Positions 36,743 through 45,837 are shown, counted from the first letter of the stretch. The stretch is DNA of 64,000 nt from DAOUJW01 sp965218945 (GCA_965218945.1 OZ244718.1:2542001-2606000), one strand, 5' to 3'. Numbers and translations are program-made. Notes: a model not told the origin generated them from the letters alone.

Positions 36743-37477
36743 ATGATCAAGTGGACATTCGCAATTGCCTTACTGTTCATCGCGTGCCTGGCGTGCGCGG
36801 AAGGACCGGAAGAGGTCCGGATGGGAACGGAGGGAGGTTATCCGCCCTACAACTTCATCAACGACAGCGGTGAAGTCGACGGATTCGAGCGGGAGTTGGG
36901 TGACGAGCTGTGCCGGCGGGCCGACCTGGAGTGCGTCTGGGTGACCAACGAGTGGGACAGCATGATACCCAACCTGGTGGATGGCAAGTACGATACAATC
37001 CTCGCAGGGATGAGCATCACAGACGAGCGGGACGAGGTCATCGACTTCACGCAGCCGTACACCCCTCCAACACCGTCAGTCTATATCGCTCTGTCCGGGT
37101 CAGGCGACGAGGCGGTCGACGGCAAAGTGGCCGCCCAGGTGGCCACCATCCATGCCGACCACCTGTCCGAGTCCGGCGCGACGCTCGTTGAGTATGACCT
37201 GGCCGAAGAGCTCGTTAATGCCGTCCTGAGTGGTGAGGTGAACGCTGCCCTTGTCGACCGCGAGTTCGCCCAGGACAGCATTGCTGAAAGTGGTGACAGG
37301 CTGACTATCGTTGTTGGCCCTGATGTGATACTTGACTCCGGCATCGGAATAGGCGTCCGGGAGGAGGACGGCAAGCTGAAGGACAAGCTGGACGGAGCCA
37401 TCTCCGCGATGAAAGAGGACGGCTCGCTGAACGCCCTCATCAGTAAGTGGTTCGGCGAGGACGCCGAGACGTTTTGA
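36743..37477 (+). CDS. Polar amino-acid ABC transporter substrate-binding lipoprotein
   Basis: About 244 aa. The ATG at 36743 has GGAGG 7 nt upstream and opens a lipoprotein signal (FAIALLFIACLAC). The mature part is a family-3 (HisJ/GlnH-type) binding protein: GTEGGYPPYNFINDSGEVDG, FERELGDELCRRADL, NEWDSMIPNLVDGKYDTILA, GMSITDERDEVIDFTQPY. It should bind a polar or basic amino acid. No permease or ATPase is adjacent, so it is an orphan binding protein. A longer frame from 36713 lacks a ribosome site. Confidence 0.92.
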   Translation: MIKWTFAIALLFIACLACAEGPEEVRMGTEGGYPPYNFINDSGEVDGFERELGDELCRRADLECVWVTNEWDSMIPNLVDGKYDTILAGMSITDERDEVIDFTQPYTPPTPSVYIALSGSGDEAVDGKVAAQVATIHADHLSESGATLVEYDLAEELVNAVLSGEVNAALVDREFAQDSIAESGDRLTIVVGPDVILDSGIGIGVREEDGKLKDKLDGAISAMKEDGSLNALISKWFGEDAETF

Positions 37478-37515
37478 CGGTCTAGCGGTATAACGGTAGG
37501 CGGCTGAGGGAATCG

Positions 37516-38832
37516 TTAACGGCGAAGGCGCTCCGGAAGCCTGGGCGGGCGGGCCAGGGCAAAGAAGAGCGACCCTGCGCCCGTGAGCGCGGCGATGATT
37601 ATAAAGGGGACACGGTAGCCGTCGAATATATCGGCCATGAAGCCCGCGAAGAGCGGGCCGCCCGTCATTCCCACCATGACTACCAGTGATGAAAATCCCA
37701 TGATGGTCGCAAAGGAGGCGCGTCCGAAGTAGTCCGCGCGTATGGTGGTCATCATTGGCCCTCGCAATCCCCAGGCCGTACCGTGCAGAACCGCGAAGAC
37801 TAATACTGGCAGAATGGTGGTGGCGTAGGCAAGGGTCAACAGAGCAGCGGCGTGCATCAGCATTGCTATGGTGCACAACATCCGCTTGCTGAACCGGTCC
37901 CCCAGGAATCCACCGCCCACCTGTCCCAGAATGTTGAATACGGTCATCACCGACACCGCGCCGGCCGCCGCCGTTATGGTGAGACCGACGCTCTCCATTA
38001 TGTGTGGGACCAGGTGCAGGGAGACTGCGCCAACCGTGAGCAGGGCCATGCCGTGCCCCATACTGAGCAGCCAGAACACGGGTGTCCGCATTGCTTCCCT
38101 GGCTGTGAAGCCGCCGACTTCGCCTCCTACGGACGTTGCGCTGCGTTCCGGGGACTCCCGCGAATAGTCTCCACCTGAACCGTGACCAGGGATGGTAGCG
38201 CCATCCGGCAGGTACCCGTACTGCTCCGGCCTCTGGCGAAACAGCTGGGCTATGGGAAACCCTATCATGATGATGAAGACCCCTGATATAAAGGCGGTCG
38301 GTCTCCAGCCGAGGGTGGTGAGAGACCACGCCACAGCTGGAACCAGCAGACCGCCAATCCCGAAGCCGCTCATGGCAATGCCCATAGCCACACCTCGCCG
38401 CCTCTCGAACCAGTTCACCACCGTCGTCGCCACCGTCAGGAACCCTGCGATGCTGGAACCCAGAGCCATTAGCAGAAATGTTAGGTAGTAGTCCAGGACG
38501 GAGTCGGTATAGCTGAACATTATGAACCCTGCGCCAAAAAGCACCATACCGCCCCTGACCATAATCCTGGGGCCAAACCTGTCGATGAGCCAGCCCTGCA
38601 GGGGTCCCAGAATGCCGCTCTCGGCCCGGGACAGGGCAAAGGCTCCTGAGAGCAATGCACGGCTCCAGCCGAACTGGGCCTGCAGTAACGGAAAGTACGC
38701 GGTGAAGCTGTGGATCATCAATGACCCGACAATCATCTGGAGGGAGAAGCCGCCGGAGACAATCCACCACCCGTAGAAAACGCGGCGGGACCTGGTCTGC
38801 TCTTCCTTAGTTTCTAGCGAGACGCCGGCCAT
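37516..38832 (-). CDS. MFS transporter (OFA/monocarboxylate-like)
   Basis: 438 aa with 12 hydrophobic helices in two halves and a central cytoplasmic loop (about 200-235). FYGWWIVSGGFSLQ at the N-terminus, GWLIDRFGPR (loop 2-3 motif) and NWFERRRGVAMGIAMSGFGIGG are typical of the oxalate/formate antiporter and monocarboxylate transporter group. It probably moves a small organic acid. Convergent with the binding protein at 36743; stop codons are about 38 bp apart. Confidence 0.9.
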   Translation of the reverse strand: MAGVSLETKEEQTRSRRVFYGWWIVSGGFSLQMIVGSLMIHSFTAYFPLLQAQFGWSRALLSGAFALSRAESGILGPLQGWLIDRFGPRIMVRGGMVLFGAGFIMFSYTDSVLDYYLTFLLMALGSSIAGFLTVATTVVNWFERRRGVAMGIAMSGFGIGGLLVPAVAWSLTTLGWRPTAFISGVFIIMIGFPIAQLFRQRPEQYGYLPDGATIPGHGSGGDYSRESPERSATSVGGEVGGFTAREAMRTPVFWLLSMGHGMALLTVGAVSLHLVPHIMESVGLTITAAAGAVSVMTVFNILGQVGGGFLGDRFSKRMLCTIAMLMHAAALLTLAYATTILPVLVFAVLHGTAWGLRGPMMTTIRADYFGRASFATIMGFSSLVVMVGMTGGPLFAGFMADIFDGYRVPFIIIAALTGAGSLFFALARPPRLPERLRR

Positions 38833-39100
38833 TCAAGAGTCCATTTCATCATGTCCAGAGTATCCTAACACAACGCGGGCATCATCGGCACAGGTCCGGG
38901 TTATTTGAACCCGTAACGCGGCGCAGGATACCACCCATTGAGTGTGGAAGCGGGGCTGCTCGTGACTTCGCAAATGCGGCATTATGCACTGCTCTTGAAC
39001 AAGAACTGCGAACCACGTTCAGGGGGATGCTGGGGCAGGATGTCGTCCATCACACCCGGTGATGTCCCTGGTCCCGGTGTGGGTGGCTTAGACCAGAACC

Positions 39101-39730
39101 CTACGGCCAGTTGTCCTTCGCCGAGCGCCAGGCCGGCGCGACGGTTGCGTTGCGTAGGGGCCAGGGCTTCCACTCCAGCGTCACGTGCCGTTCTCCCCCC
39201 ATCATCTCAAGGGCGCGGGAGCGCGGGACGCGGCCTCGAGAGCTGCTAAAACCGCCGTGGCCGTCGTTAAACCGGAACTCTGATTCCTGCCAACCATCCC
39301 CTCGCAGCGGAGGCACTCGCATTGCCTCGCGGAACCCGCCGGAGACGACGGCTTCCACCATTCTGGTCATATTCTCAATCTCCCCGTCGGCTGTTTCGTC
39401 GCAGGCGTCGCAGCCACAATTGGGGAATGGTTCTTTGCGCCAGGAGCCGAACCTCAAATTCAGCCCTGGAAACTCAGTGAAAGCCACCACAATTGGCGCG
39501 GCTTGCGGGTCATGCGGGGTGAGTCTGACGCCTGGACGAGCGAGGTCGAAGCCCCTCTCCAGCTCTTCGTCGAGGCCATACCCTTCCTCACGCTCCACGT
39601 CGAAATCTCGCTCCAGCCGGTCGAGCAACTCCGTCGCTGCGGCGTGCAGAGGCTGGAAGCGTTCCGGGTTGGTTACGCGGGAGTACGCTTCTTCTGGCGG
39701 TCCTTCGATTCCCCACCTGCTTCTGCTCAT
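39101..39730 (-). CDS. DUF6226-like protein
   Basis: 209 aa, soluble. It starts SRWGIEGPPEEAYSRVTNPE, a pattern known to me from DUF6226 proteins, and has a CGCDACDET cluster near residue 105 that could bind metal. The function is unknown. It lies upstream of nothing obviously related; the DUF1697 gene is next on the same strand. Confidence 0.7.
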   Translation of the reverse strand: MSRSRWGIEGPPEEAYSRVTNPERFQPLHAAATELLDRLERDFDVEREEGYGLDEELERGFDLARPGVRLTPHDPQAAPIVVAFTEFPGLNLRFGSWRKEPFPNCGCDACDETADGEIENMTRMVEAVVSGGFREAMRVPPLRGDGWQESEFRFNDGHGGFSSSRGRVPRSRALEMMGGERHVTLEWKPWPLRNATVAPAWRSAKDNWP

Positions 39731-39819
39731 GTTGCCCCCCGGCGAGGATATCGACGCAGCCCTTTGTGACGGGCTCCATCTTCATGGATATCGTCGTCTC
39801 TTTGTGTACCGCTAGTCTA

Positions 39820-40371
39820 CTACGGCGCGTCGACCATATCCAGCAGTGTGAGGACGGTCCGCCAGTTCCGCATGGTGCTCACGGTCTGCAACTGCGCAGC
39901 AAGGTACTCATTCGTCAGCTTGCTGCGGGCGACGCCGTTGGGGTAGTGCAGATAGACATTGCGCCCTCGCACCACAAACGCGTCCGGCGGCGAACGCTCC
40001 GGGTCGAGACGGGACACAGCTTCGGCGCCGGGAGCATTCTCAAGAAACGCCACGTGGAGGAGTCGCGGATCGCCGGAAGTATCGAAGGGGTTTGAGGCCA
40101 CGACCTGCCGCAGTTCTTCTCTCGAACGCACGACGACGGCCGTCTCGTAGCCAAACCGCCGGCGAACGGCCCCGGTCACAATCTCAGGCGTCCGTTCGGC
40201 CAAGTCCGGCGCTGCTTCGAACACGACGTTCCCGCTCTGAATGTAGGTCTGCACCGCCGCGCAGCCGGCCGCAGTGAATATGTCCCTCAGGTCCGCCATT
40301 GGCAGCTTGTTCTTTCCGCCGACGTTGACGCCTCGAAGAAGGGCAACATACCGCTGCTCGCCGGTCGTCAC
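39820..40371 (-). CDS. DUF1697 family protein
   Basis: 183 aa. The N-terminus RYVALLRGVNVGGKNKLPMA, the QTYIQSGNVVFEA segment and the C-terminal LTNEYLAAQLQTVSTMRNW are the conserved blocks of DUF1697. The family is widespread and uncharacterised, with a small alpha/beta fold. No operon partner is evident. Confidence 0.9.
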   Translation of the reverse strand: MTTGEQRYVALLRGVNVGGKNKLPMADLRDIFTAAGCAAVQTYIQSGNVVFEAAPDLAERTPEIVTGAVRRRFGYETAVVVRSREELRQVVASNPFDTSGDPRLLHVAFLENAPGAEAVSRLDPERSPPDAFVVRGRNVYLHYPNGVARSKLTNEYLAAQLQTVSTMRNWRTVLTLLDMVDAP

Positions 40372-40378
40372 AGGTGAT

Positions 40379-40470
40379 TCACTCCGTCCTCCCGCTCACC
40401 ACAACTCCGGCCATCGTGGTTTGCATCATTTGGGATGCTCCCTCGTAGACCCAGCGGATGCGGCGCTGCT
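40379..40470 (-). pseudogene. Possible C-terminal scrap of an acyl-CoA dehydrogenase-like gene
   Basis: The minus strand reads RWVYEGASQMMQTTMAGVVV then SGRTE-stop, resembling the last helix of acyl-CoA dehydrogenases (YEGTS.I.Q). Only about 30 codons remain and the match is weak. Confidence 0.3.
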
Positions 40471-40560
40471 TGTGCCGTGTCCGTACTCGTCTTCTTTAAG
40501 ATACCGCCCGATATAGCGCTGAATCCGGCCGGATTTTCAAAGCAGGCGTTACCGTGCTGG

Positions 40561-40746
40561 TCAGCCTGCAAGACGGTTTCTGACATCCTTCAAGAAAGCT
40601 TCAGGATCGTCGATGTTAATACCTATTGTATCGGCCTCCCTCTTCCTTGCGAAGAGGCTCTCGAGTTCTTTGGAGTTGAGGCTCCTCAATATGCTCTGCC
40701 GGAGTACAGCAGTGCGCCTCGCCGCCGATGACGGATTGAACTTCAC
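40561..40746 (-). CDS. Small protein overlapping the DUF1801 gene
   Basis: 61 aa. The GTG start at 40746 overlaps the DUF1801 stop (GTGA, 4 nt), the geometry of coupled genes. The sequence is KFNPSSAARRTAVLRQSILR, then SLNSKELESLFARKREADTI, ending in DDPEAFLKDVRNRLAG. It is helical and charged, with no known domain. An accessory to the DUF1801 protein is a fair guess. Confidence 0.55.
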   Translation of the reverse strand: MKFNPSSAARRTAVLRQSILRSLNSKELESLFARKREADTIGINIDDPEAFLKDVRNRLAG

Positions 40747-41231
40747 AGTTTGTCGAATCCACGCCAGCCGGGCAGAGCGGCCGCCTGCCGGACCCATGTA
40801 GCCATCTGCTCCACGTCGAGTTCGCCCTCGTAGATGTCGACCCAGCGCGCGTCCTTGTCCTTGCCTGCGCCGGGCGGAACGGGTTGCAGAAACGCACCAT
40901 TGAGGAAGGTCACCTTTATGTAACGGGTGAAGACGTGGTAACTCAAGAACCAACCCTCGCCCTCAACGCCATACCAGGGCGAGTTCCACCTCACGGCCTT
41001 TTGCACCTCGGGCACAGTGCGCACGATGAGTTCGTCGAGGCGGCGCCCAACATCGCTTTTCCAGCTTGGCATGGCCGCAATGTAGGCCTGCACGGGAGCG
41101 TCGCCGTCGGCCTTCGCGACCTGAGGATTGCCGCCTGATAGGAGGACCGGCTCCTCGCCAGTCTTCTGGGCGACCGACTTTTCTGCGACTTTGGTTGACT
41201 TCTTGGACGTCTTGCCGACCATTGTGTTCAC
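40743..41231 (-). CDS. DUF1801 (YdhG-like) family protein
   Basis: 162 aa. After a Lys/Ser-rich, probably disordered N-terminus (1-45) the DUF1801 core reads YIAAMPSWKSDVGRRLDELI, VPEVQKAVRWNSPWYG, WFLSYHVFTRYIKVTFLNG. DUF1801 proteins share a fold with frataxin-like and YdhG proteins; the role is unknown. The ATG at 41222, 8 nt after GGAG, is a better start than the GTG at 41231. Confidence 0.85.
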   Translation of the reverse strand: MNTMVGKTSKKSTKVAEKSVAQKTGEEPVLLSGGNPQVAKADGDAPVQAYIAAMPSWKSDVGRRLDELIVRTVPEVQKAVRWNSPWYGVEGEGWFLSYHVFTRYIKVTFLNGAFLQPVPPGAGKDKDARWVDIYEGELDVEQMATWVRQAAALPGWRGFDKL

Positions 41232-41506
41232 TCCAATCCGCGCTTCGAAGGGCTGAATTGGTCGGGAAAGATCCGAGAGTGAAGTTTTGGTGGAGATAGG
41301 GGGATTAGGATTCAGCTACGAAATGGCACATTTTTGAATATATTTCCCACATATATTACCACATCCTCCACGAGAAGCCGTGGAACTCCAAAAGAGACGG
41401 AAACTGTGCTCGGCTGCAGGCCAAAGGATTCCCTGCGTCTAAAGTTCGAATCTCCCTAGGTGGATTAAGAGCAACTCAGACCGGCCGTCGCGTCGTAGTG
41501 GGCGGC

Positions 41507-42961
41507 TCATGGAGTCTGCGCAAGATTATGAAAGATGAGCCCTCCACGATCGGGGTAACTGATAATTGCCATGTCGCCGAAAACTACAACGGAATGCGGC
41601 CCGTTCGGTGCCTCTCCAAGGTATACGGAGTGTTCAATCCGGCCCGCAAGCTTGTCGAGCATGACAAGCTCACGGTTGTTTCGGTTAACGGAGAGAAGTT
41701 TGTCGCGATAGAAGGCCTGAGAGAGAGGGTCTGTCCAGCGGAAATGCTCGTTCCGGGAATTCGGTGAGAAACGGAGGTTATCGAGAATTTCTCCTCCTAG
41801 TTCATCGACACGGCAAATGCCTCTCAACGACTGGAACATGCCAACGAGCAGGCACGAGTGCGCCTCGTCGTAAGTAAGGCAGGCCGGAATGGAGTCGTCG
41901 CTCACTTCGTTTTCTACTTCCGCGAGATAGAGATTTCCAACATAGCTGTGCCGATCCAGGTCGTAGACTGCGAGGAAGGAGTTTCCCCCCGGATAGGTGG
42001 CACCATGGAGGGTTCCGCCTCGCTGGACCCCGATGTATAGAAGCGGCTTGGACGGATGAGGAAGAACACATAGGCTGCCCCGGCCACCATGAGGATAGTC
42101 GACAGATGAATATTCGTATGTTGCGCTGTCGACGATGAAAAGGGAGGGGACTCTGTTGCTTGCGAAGTAAACATGTCGACCATCAGGTGAAGCTGCGATC
42201 GCTCCTTCACCGCCACCAGGAATCGGGATCCGTTTGATGATCGATTGCGTTTCGATATCAATGACGAGAATAAAGTCCGAGAAGATCTGTCCAACGAATA
42301 GCTTGCCATCTGCGCAAGCAATATTGCCTGGTGGATGTTGTCGCACTACCCGCTGTCCGTCGGTTGGCCGACGCTGCTCGTATTTGTCGAGTTCAATGAT
42401 GCCCTCGATCGCTCGGTCTTCCGTATTGATAATCGCGATGTTTCCCTTTTGGGGGGCACCCCAATTGCTGACAAACAACCGCTCGTCATGCTTGAGAAGA
42501 TGATAGGGTCGGTAGCCCTGCGAAAAGACGTGGACGGGAGGTGCATCAGGCTCGTCGGAATCTTGAAGGATGAGTGGAATTCGGGACGTGTGCAGGTGCG
42601 CTGTCCGCCTAAAGTCCTCCAGTGGGGTTTGCAGAAGGATGTTCGTGTTTTGGGCCGCGGTTAGCGCACCAGACTGGAAGCCGCTTTCGCAAAAGACCAA
42701 TCCGCGGTCTGCGCCGATGTTCTGAACGATGGTGTGCAAGGTTTCAACCACTGACCTGTCCACTGGCCTTGACCACAGCTTGCATTGGATGACCCAGCGG
42801 CACTCCTGGCCGAATTTCTCGAAAGTCACATAGACGTCGATTTTGTGCTGGCCGCGCGCACCAGTCACAGTTTTCTCAACTTCGGCGTTGCAACCAAGCT
42901 GCCTGAATACCGCGGCCACGGCTTCTTGGTACTCTCGCCAGTTTGCGTACTTCGAGCTCAT
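41507..42961 (-). CDS. Mrr-like restriction endonuclease domain fused to a YVTN-type beta-propeller
   Basis: 484 aa in two parts. Residues 1-115 form an Mrr_cat/PD-(D/E)XK domain: YQEAVAAVFRQLGCNAEVEK, the catalytic Asp42 in GQHKIDVYV and Gln59-x-Lys61 in WVIQCKLW, then VETLHTIVQNIGADRGLVFC. Residues 140-484 are a beta-propeller of repeated four-strand blades (KLFVGQIFSDFILVIDIETQ, GAIAASPDGRHVYFASNRVP, MAIISYPDRGGL). Mrr domains usually cut modified DNA and are joined to winged helices or NTPases; a propeller as the probable sensor or partner-binding half is unusual. There is no signal peptide, so it is cytoplasmic. It may be a single-gene defence nuclease or part of a larger unit with the kinase at 43170. 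Confidence 0.85.
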   Translation of the reverse strand: MSSKYANWREYQEAVAAVFRQLGCNAEVEKTVTGARGQHKIDVYVTFEKFGQECRWVIQCKLWSRPVDRSVVETLHTIVQNIGADRGLVFCESGFQSGALTAAQNTNILLQTPLEDFRRTAHLHTSRIPLILQDSDEPDAPPVHVFSQGYRPYHLLKHDERLFVSNWGAPQKGNIAIINTEDRAIEGIIELDKYEQRRPTDGQRVVRQHPPGNIACADGKLFVGQIFSDFILVIDIETQSIIKRIPIPGGGEGAIAASPDGRHVYFASNRVPSLFIVDSATYEYSSVDYPHGGRGSLCVLPHPSKPLLYIGVQRGGTLHGATYPGGNSFLAVYDLDRHSYVGNLYLAEVENEVSDDSIPACLTYDEAHSCLLVGMFQSLRGICRVDELGGEILDNLRFSPNSRNEHFRWTDPLSQAFYRDKLLSVNRNNRELVMLDKLAGRIEHSVYLGEAPNGPHSVVVFGDMAIISYPDRGGLIFHNLAQTP

Positions 42962-43169
42962 TTGGAAGTAACCTTCGCTAACCTTATACTAATTCCTATA
43001 TTAGTCGGACAAGCATGGGGCAGATTCTCTAGCATGTCTCACAGGTCTAACACGAACCTCAGGGTGAAAGTTCTTGATTTTGTCCAGTTAGGTGGATCAA
43101 CAACAACTCAGCGTTTACCGTCGAACGTTTTTCTGCGAAGTGGGCCAAATCCCACGCCTCGATTCCACG

Positions 43170-43700
43170 TCATTCAACCAACACGTCATCAACCAACTTC
43201 AGGGAGTCTGCCACCGAGAGACCGCTTGTATCGATCCTGTAGCGTTGGGGCCAACCATAGGTGGATCGATGCTGCTCGCGCACCAAGCTGTCCGGAACCT
43301 CCTTGTCGCGTCTCGATGAGCGTGCGAGCGTCTCTTCGAGCGTCGGGTGAATGATCACCACGCGCCACGCTAGCCCGGCGAGATTGCGGCCCCAAGAAGC
43401 GTCAAAGGCTGATCCCGGAAACAAGACATCATCGATAGCGACGTCGTAACCCGAAGTGAGAAACTCCCTGGCGACGGCACAGCACGCTCTCACACTGAGT
43501 CGGAACTGCATACTCTGGAGGTTTCCCCTGCTCTGTGGTTCGGCAAAACCACCGACGATCACACCCCGTATCTCATCAAGCTGAATGTGTGCACTCCGCA
43601 TTCGCGTGGCACACCACGCTCTAGCAAGCGTGGATTTGCCGGCACCGGCTGGCCCACCAAATAAGACCAACGTTTCTGATGGCGGAGTAACGTCTTCCAT
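43170..43700 (-). CDS. AAA_33/zeta-like P-loop kinase
   Basis: 176 aa. The P-loop is LFGGPAGAGKSTLARAW at the N-terminus, followed by HIQLDEIRGVI, a DVAIDDVLFP segment and the C-terminal IDTSGLSVADSLKLVDDVL. This is the small-molecule or nucleic-acid kinase group near zeta toxins and polynucleotide kinase. Substrate unknown. AGGAGG precedes the ATG by 11 nt. It is on the same strand, about 200 bp upstream of the Mrr-propeller gene. Confidence 0.8.
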   Translation of the reverse strand: MEDVTPPSETLVLFGGPAGAGKSTLARAWCATRMRSAHIQLDEIRGVIVGGFAEPQSRGNLQSMQFRLSVRACCAVAREFLTSGYDVAIDDVLFPGSAFDASWGRNLAGLAWRVVIIHPTLEETLARSSRRDKEVPDSLVREQHRSTYGWPQRYRIDTSGLSVADSLKLVDDVLVE

Positions 43701-43749
43701 TGCAGATAGATCCTCCTAGCTGTGATCGACTCGACCGCTGTCTTTCTTC

Positions 43750-44043
43750 CTACGGCTTTGTTGGTATGTCGGACTCAAGATATCTGTCAAGCGCCTCCAC
43801 AGCTTCCTCTACGGTTAGGTGGTTATTGTCAAGCACAACGATACCGGGATACTCCCGCCATTCAATCATATCGTCGTGGATGATTCTGAGCGTAGACTCG
43901 ATTTTGTCAAGTCCGGTGGGCTTGTCTGGAGGAGTTCCTCCAATAGTAGGCGGGGCAGAGAGGTCTCTGATCTCGCGTGACGTGGGCAGGTCCTCCACGC
44001 AAAGTTGGGCCTCCTCAGCCCAGGGCTTGCACCAGAGAATCAT
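43750..44043 (-). CDS. Hypothetical protein, possibly the tail of a P-loop kinase
   Basis: 97 aa with no clear ribosome site. The C-terminal half (YPGIVVLDNNHLTVEEAVEA then LDRYLE) resembles the end of the adjacent kinase (IDTSGLSVADSLKLVDDVL), so this may be a truncated relative lacking its P-loop. The first half has no match. Confidence 0.4.
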   Translation of the reverse strand: MILWCKPWAEEAQLCVEDLPTSREIRDLSAPPTIGGTPPDKPTGLDKIESTLRIIHDDMIEWREYPGIVVLDNNHLTVEEAVEALDRYLESDIPTKP

Positions 44044-44174
44044 CGATCACAATTTCCATTGTAGTCACGAATATTTTCAACCTGTTCCAATGGTCTAAGA
44101 ATTCTGCACACGGACAGGTTCCTGGTCGCTGGGTGCCAGAAGTCGTTGCCATTGTAGTGGGGATTATAAACCTA

Positions 44175-44597
44175 TTACACGTCCTCCTGTGCCTCTTCAT
44201 CTTCAGCCTTACGCTGATTCGAGTCGTCCGGCATGACGGTGATTAACAGCGTGGAGACTGCGAGTACTCCGAGCGTAATGAAAATGAATGTAAACTGTGG
44301 GGGCATTATGGAGGCAACATCACCACTGCCTTCGTCCAGTACCCAATTCCATGCAGCCAAGAATGTTGTGACTGTTCCGGCAATACGAGCTATAAGAGGA
44401 CTGTACATTGTCTTCTTTGGCAATAACTCCGTAAGAAATATCAAAGCTGCGCACAACGCCAGGATTGGTGCTTTTGCACTAGGTGTTATTTGGACACCCT
44501 GAAAGAGATTGAAATGCATCATTATACATCCAATAGCGACTAACGAAGTACTGACAAAGCGGTAGTAATCTGCGAGTCGCTGAAAGCGATCCAACAT
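44175..44597 (-). CDS. Small four-helix membrane protein of unknown function
   Basis: 140 aa. AAGGAGG lies 7 nt before the ATG. Hydrophobic helices at about 14-33, 43-60, 68-86 and 97-120, then an acidic tail (DDSNQRKAEDEEAQEDV). No known family. Such small membrane proteins are common next to defence genes, but nothing here ties it to one. Confidence 0.65.
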   Translation of the reverse strand: MLDRFQRLADYYRFVSTSLVAIGCIMMHFNLFQGVQITPSAKAPILALCAALIFLTELLPKKTMYSPLIARIAGTVTTFLAAWNWVLDEGSGDVASIMPPQFTFIFITLGVLAVSTLLITVMPDDSNQRKAEDEEAQEDV

Positions 44598-44639
44598 GGT
44601 AGAGCCTCCTTCTCAACAAGGGAGTATAACAGAGAGGGA

Positions 44640-44775
44640 ATGAGTTTCCTCAATGCCGTGAATCGGTTTTCAGACGACAAGAAGGCTGAGCGCTGGTTCG
44701 TTGAGACGCGCTGGCCTAATGGGATAGCCTGCCCATTCTGCGGCTCTCTTGACGATGTTCGAGAGCGCAAGAGCA
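44640..44775 (+). pseudogene. N-terminal fragment of an IS1595-family transposase
   Basis: ATG at 44640 reads MSFLNAVNRFSDDKKAERWF, then VETRWPNGIACPFCGSLDDV and RERKS. This is the start of IS1595-type transposases with their first zinc-ribbon pair (CPFCGS). After about 45 codons the frame passes into the antisense of a lipoprotein gene. The rest of the element is missing. Confidence 0.75.
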
Positions 44776-45417
44776 TCAGCAGCGGAACTGCCTGCACCGA
44801 CGCGAGCTTCACCTCCGACGGCCAGTTGTCGGGGCCGTGCTTGCCCGTCAGGAAGCTGGGGTTGGCGAACAGTCTGCTGTCGGCCCAGTCCAGGATGTTC
44901 TTCTCGTCCGGGCTCAGGCCGTCGCCCACGAAGTTGAGCCCCGCTGGATAGCTCGATGCCGCCTCGACCAGCAGGGGCGAGTAGTTTGCCAGTGCGGGGT
45001 CGACCGACGGCGTCGGCACGGGCGTGTTCGTAGGCGTGGGAGTGGGAGTCGGCATTGGTGTGGGTACCGGGGTAGTCGTCGCCGTGGGAACGGAGGTGTT
45101 CGTAGCGGTGGCCGTGTGGGTGGCGGTAGGTACAGCCGTATGCGTAGCCGTGAGGGCTGGAGTCGGAGTGGCGATGGGAGGATGCGTGGGCGGGACTGGG
45201 GGTCTGCGTGGACGTGGGGGAGGACTCTGGCGTGTCGGTGGGCACCGGCGTAGGAGAGGGCGTGTGAGTCGAGGTCGGCGCGGGAGTGGGAGCCTAGGTT
45301 GCGGTCGGGGTTGGCGAGTGGGTCGGTGCGTGCCAGCGCTAATGCGTTCGCAGAGTCGTCACTGCAGGCGAAGGCCAGCACGATGATCGCTGTCAATGCC
45401 AGGGCGACCAGCCTCAC
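44765..45417 (-). pseudogene. Lipoprotein gene with PT-rich linker, frameshifted and cut by an IS1595 scrap
   Basis: A GTG at 45417 with GGAGG 6 nt upstream starts RLVALALTAIIVLAFACSDD, a lipoprotein signal. The Thr/Pro-rich linker that follows is open only if the frame changes twice (near 45300 and 45190). The next domain, YSPLLVEAASSYPAGLNFVG then DGLSPDEKNILDWADSRLFA, runs to about 44765, where it meets the IS1595 fragment. The rest of the protein is lost. The frame changes could be decay or repeat-driven slippage. Confidence 0.6.
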
Positions 45418-45837
45418 GGCGCGCCTCCATTCTCTTCTGGCGTGGGCAGGTCGCCACTCCACGCCTGCTCTCACATTCGTCAGACTCGCCACTCTAGCGG
45501 CTCAGTCTACCACGATCCTATATTCGGACCTCCCAGCGAAAAGTTCGCAGTACAGTCCCCTCTAGCCCACCCGAAGAGGATCGAATTACCATTAGTCATC
45601 GCGGTGTCAAGGGTCACAGAGCCCCCAGCCACGTCTCGGAGACAGTACTACCTACCGACCCTACGACCCGACGCGTCACACTACGGGAATCGAGAGATCC
45701 TGGTGCGCCGAAAGGCTCCCCAGCCACATCTCGAAGACGGTGGTATCTACCGTATGCGTTGGTGGGCCTAAGTTGACGGTAGACAGAACCATCTTTGAAT
45801 TGAGGATGGCACTGTGAGGTGCATTGCCCACACCCTC
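45418..45837. other. Non-coding stretch past the helicase gene
   Basis: 420 bp without a supported gene. It holds two direct copies of a 35-bp sequence listed separately. Confidence 0.4.
45623..45752. repeat. Two imperfect direct repeats of 35 bp
   Basis: 45623-45657 and 45718-45752 share CCCCAGCCAC-TCTCG-AGAC-GT--TA-CTACCG, 95 bp apart start to start. The core GTCTCGGAGAC of the first copy is nearly palindromic. Role unknown. Confidence 0.5.

Noticed and set aside
41430..41470. Sequence with GTTCGAATCTCCC resembling a tRNA T-arm
   Set aside because: The flanking bases do not pair as a T-stem and no acceptor or anticodon arm can be built.
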